DNA of 64,000 nucleotides from Pseudomonas tensinigenes (GTDB lineage Bacteria; Pseudomonadota; Gammaproteobacteria; Pseudomonadales; Pseudomonadaceae): NCBI RefSeq assembly GCF_014268445.2, contig NZ_CP077089.1, positions 5,596,001 to 5,660,000 of the forward strand, read 5' to 3'. Shown piece by piece: positions 61,289 to 64,000 of this stretch (position 1 is its first letter; each line of letters starts with the position of its first letter). The notes under the pieces were generated by a model. It saw only the letters and a program-made list of their open reading frames with translations, ran no database searches and was not told where the DNA came from. The position numbers and the translations under genes were made by a program.

Positions 61289-61319
61289 AAAACCCCAACT
61301 GCTTTCGCAATTGGGGTTT
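61289..61319 (-). terminator. rRNA operon terminator
   Basis: AACCCCAA.. and ..TTGGGGTT form a stem just past the 5S 3' end, with a T run on the minus strand (GGTTTTG). Confidence 0.85.
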
Positions 61320-61330
61320 CGGAATTTAAT

Positions 61331-61446
61331 CTTGACGATGACCTACTCTCACATGGGGAAACCCCACACTACCATCGGCGATGCATCGTTTCACTGCTGA
61401 GTTCGGGATGGGATCAGGTGGTTCCAACGCTCTATGGTCGTCAAGA
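61331..61446 (-). rRNA. 5S ribosomal RNA
   Basis: Minus strand begins near TTGACGACCATAGAGCGTTG and ends at GAGAGTAGGTCATCGTCAAG, with the conserved inner block CCCATCCCGAACTCAG. The two ends pair to close helix I. The exact ends are uncertain by a few bases. Confidence 0.95.
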
Positions 61447-61618
61447 AATTCGGGTACTGAGTCGTGGCCAAGTGGCCTCGCTTCAGCAAATTGGGTATGT
61501 GATGGCTTTCGGTGTTTTGTGCTGCTTTTTTAAGTGCAGTCGAACTTTCGGTTCGTTTCGTCTTCACACACCGCAATCTGGTGCCTTTTCAGGTCAGCAA
61601 ATTGCTTGGGTGTTATAT

Positions 61619-64000
<2,382 letters not shown>

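Overview
The window is a chromosomal segment of a fluorescent Pseudomonas (P. fluorescens group). This rests on gene content and order (guaB-guaA, xseA, leuA, der-bamB-yfgM-hisS-ispG-rodZ-pilW-rlmN-ndk, iscRSUA-hscBA-fdx-iscX, secDF-yajC-tgt-queA), on high-GC codon use, and on the many palindromic REP pairs with the core GTGGGAGCGAGCCTGCTCGCGAA that litter genomes of this group. No species can be named from the sequence alone.

Left part (1-6.2 kb): the 3' end of a Lon protease, a chagasin-type cysteine protease inhibitor lipoprotein, a lysoplasmalogenase, the tRNA wobble-uridine pair cmoA-cmoB, then tadA and a Tat-exported multicopper oxidase on the minus strand. Two arrays of long tandem repeats with shared inverted ends sit between these genes. 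Next (6.2-14.5 kb) is a self-contained trehalose module: EIIBC permease TreP, phosphotrehalase, a LamB-type porin, a one-chain EIIA-HPr-EI phosphoryl donor, a small EIIB-like protein that has lost its catalytic cysteine, and the divergent repressor gene treR with two perfect operators in between.

Accessory centre (14.6-23.9 kb): two tandem paralogous proteins of about 1,030 residues, resembling the large Pseudomonas 'dermonecrotic/membrane-targeted effector' toxins. Their C-terminal domains have lost the histidines I associate with the active members. Then comes a small island bounded by a duplicated guaA 3' end, whose only gene encodes a 690-residue protein with a TerD-like C-terminal domain. 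No integrase is left. This is the most interesting part of the window.

Right part (23.9-60.6 kb): ordinary core genome. It holds purine synthesis (guaA, guaB), a TauE/SafE exporter with a divergent LysR regulator, xseA, an M23 peptidase, leuA behind a probable leader peptide, the omega-amidase/methionine transaminase pair, and a long minus-strand block running from ndk/rlmN through pilW, rodZ, ispG, hisS, yfgM and bamB to der. The complete isc iron-sulfur operon has an identifiable promoter and IscR-like sites. cysE and trmJ lie divergent from suhB; then come a glycine-zipper protein and the secDF-yajC-tgt-queA cluster. The window ends with tRNA-Leu(CAA) and the 3' portion of a minus-strand rRNA operon (5S and about 2.4 kb of 23S).
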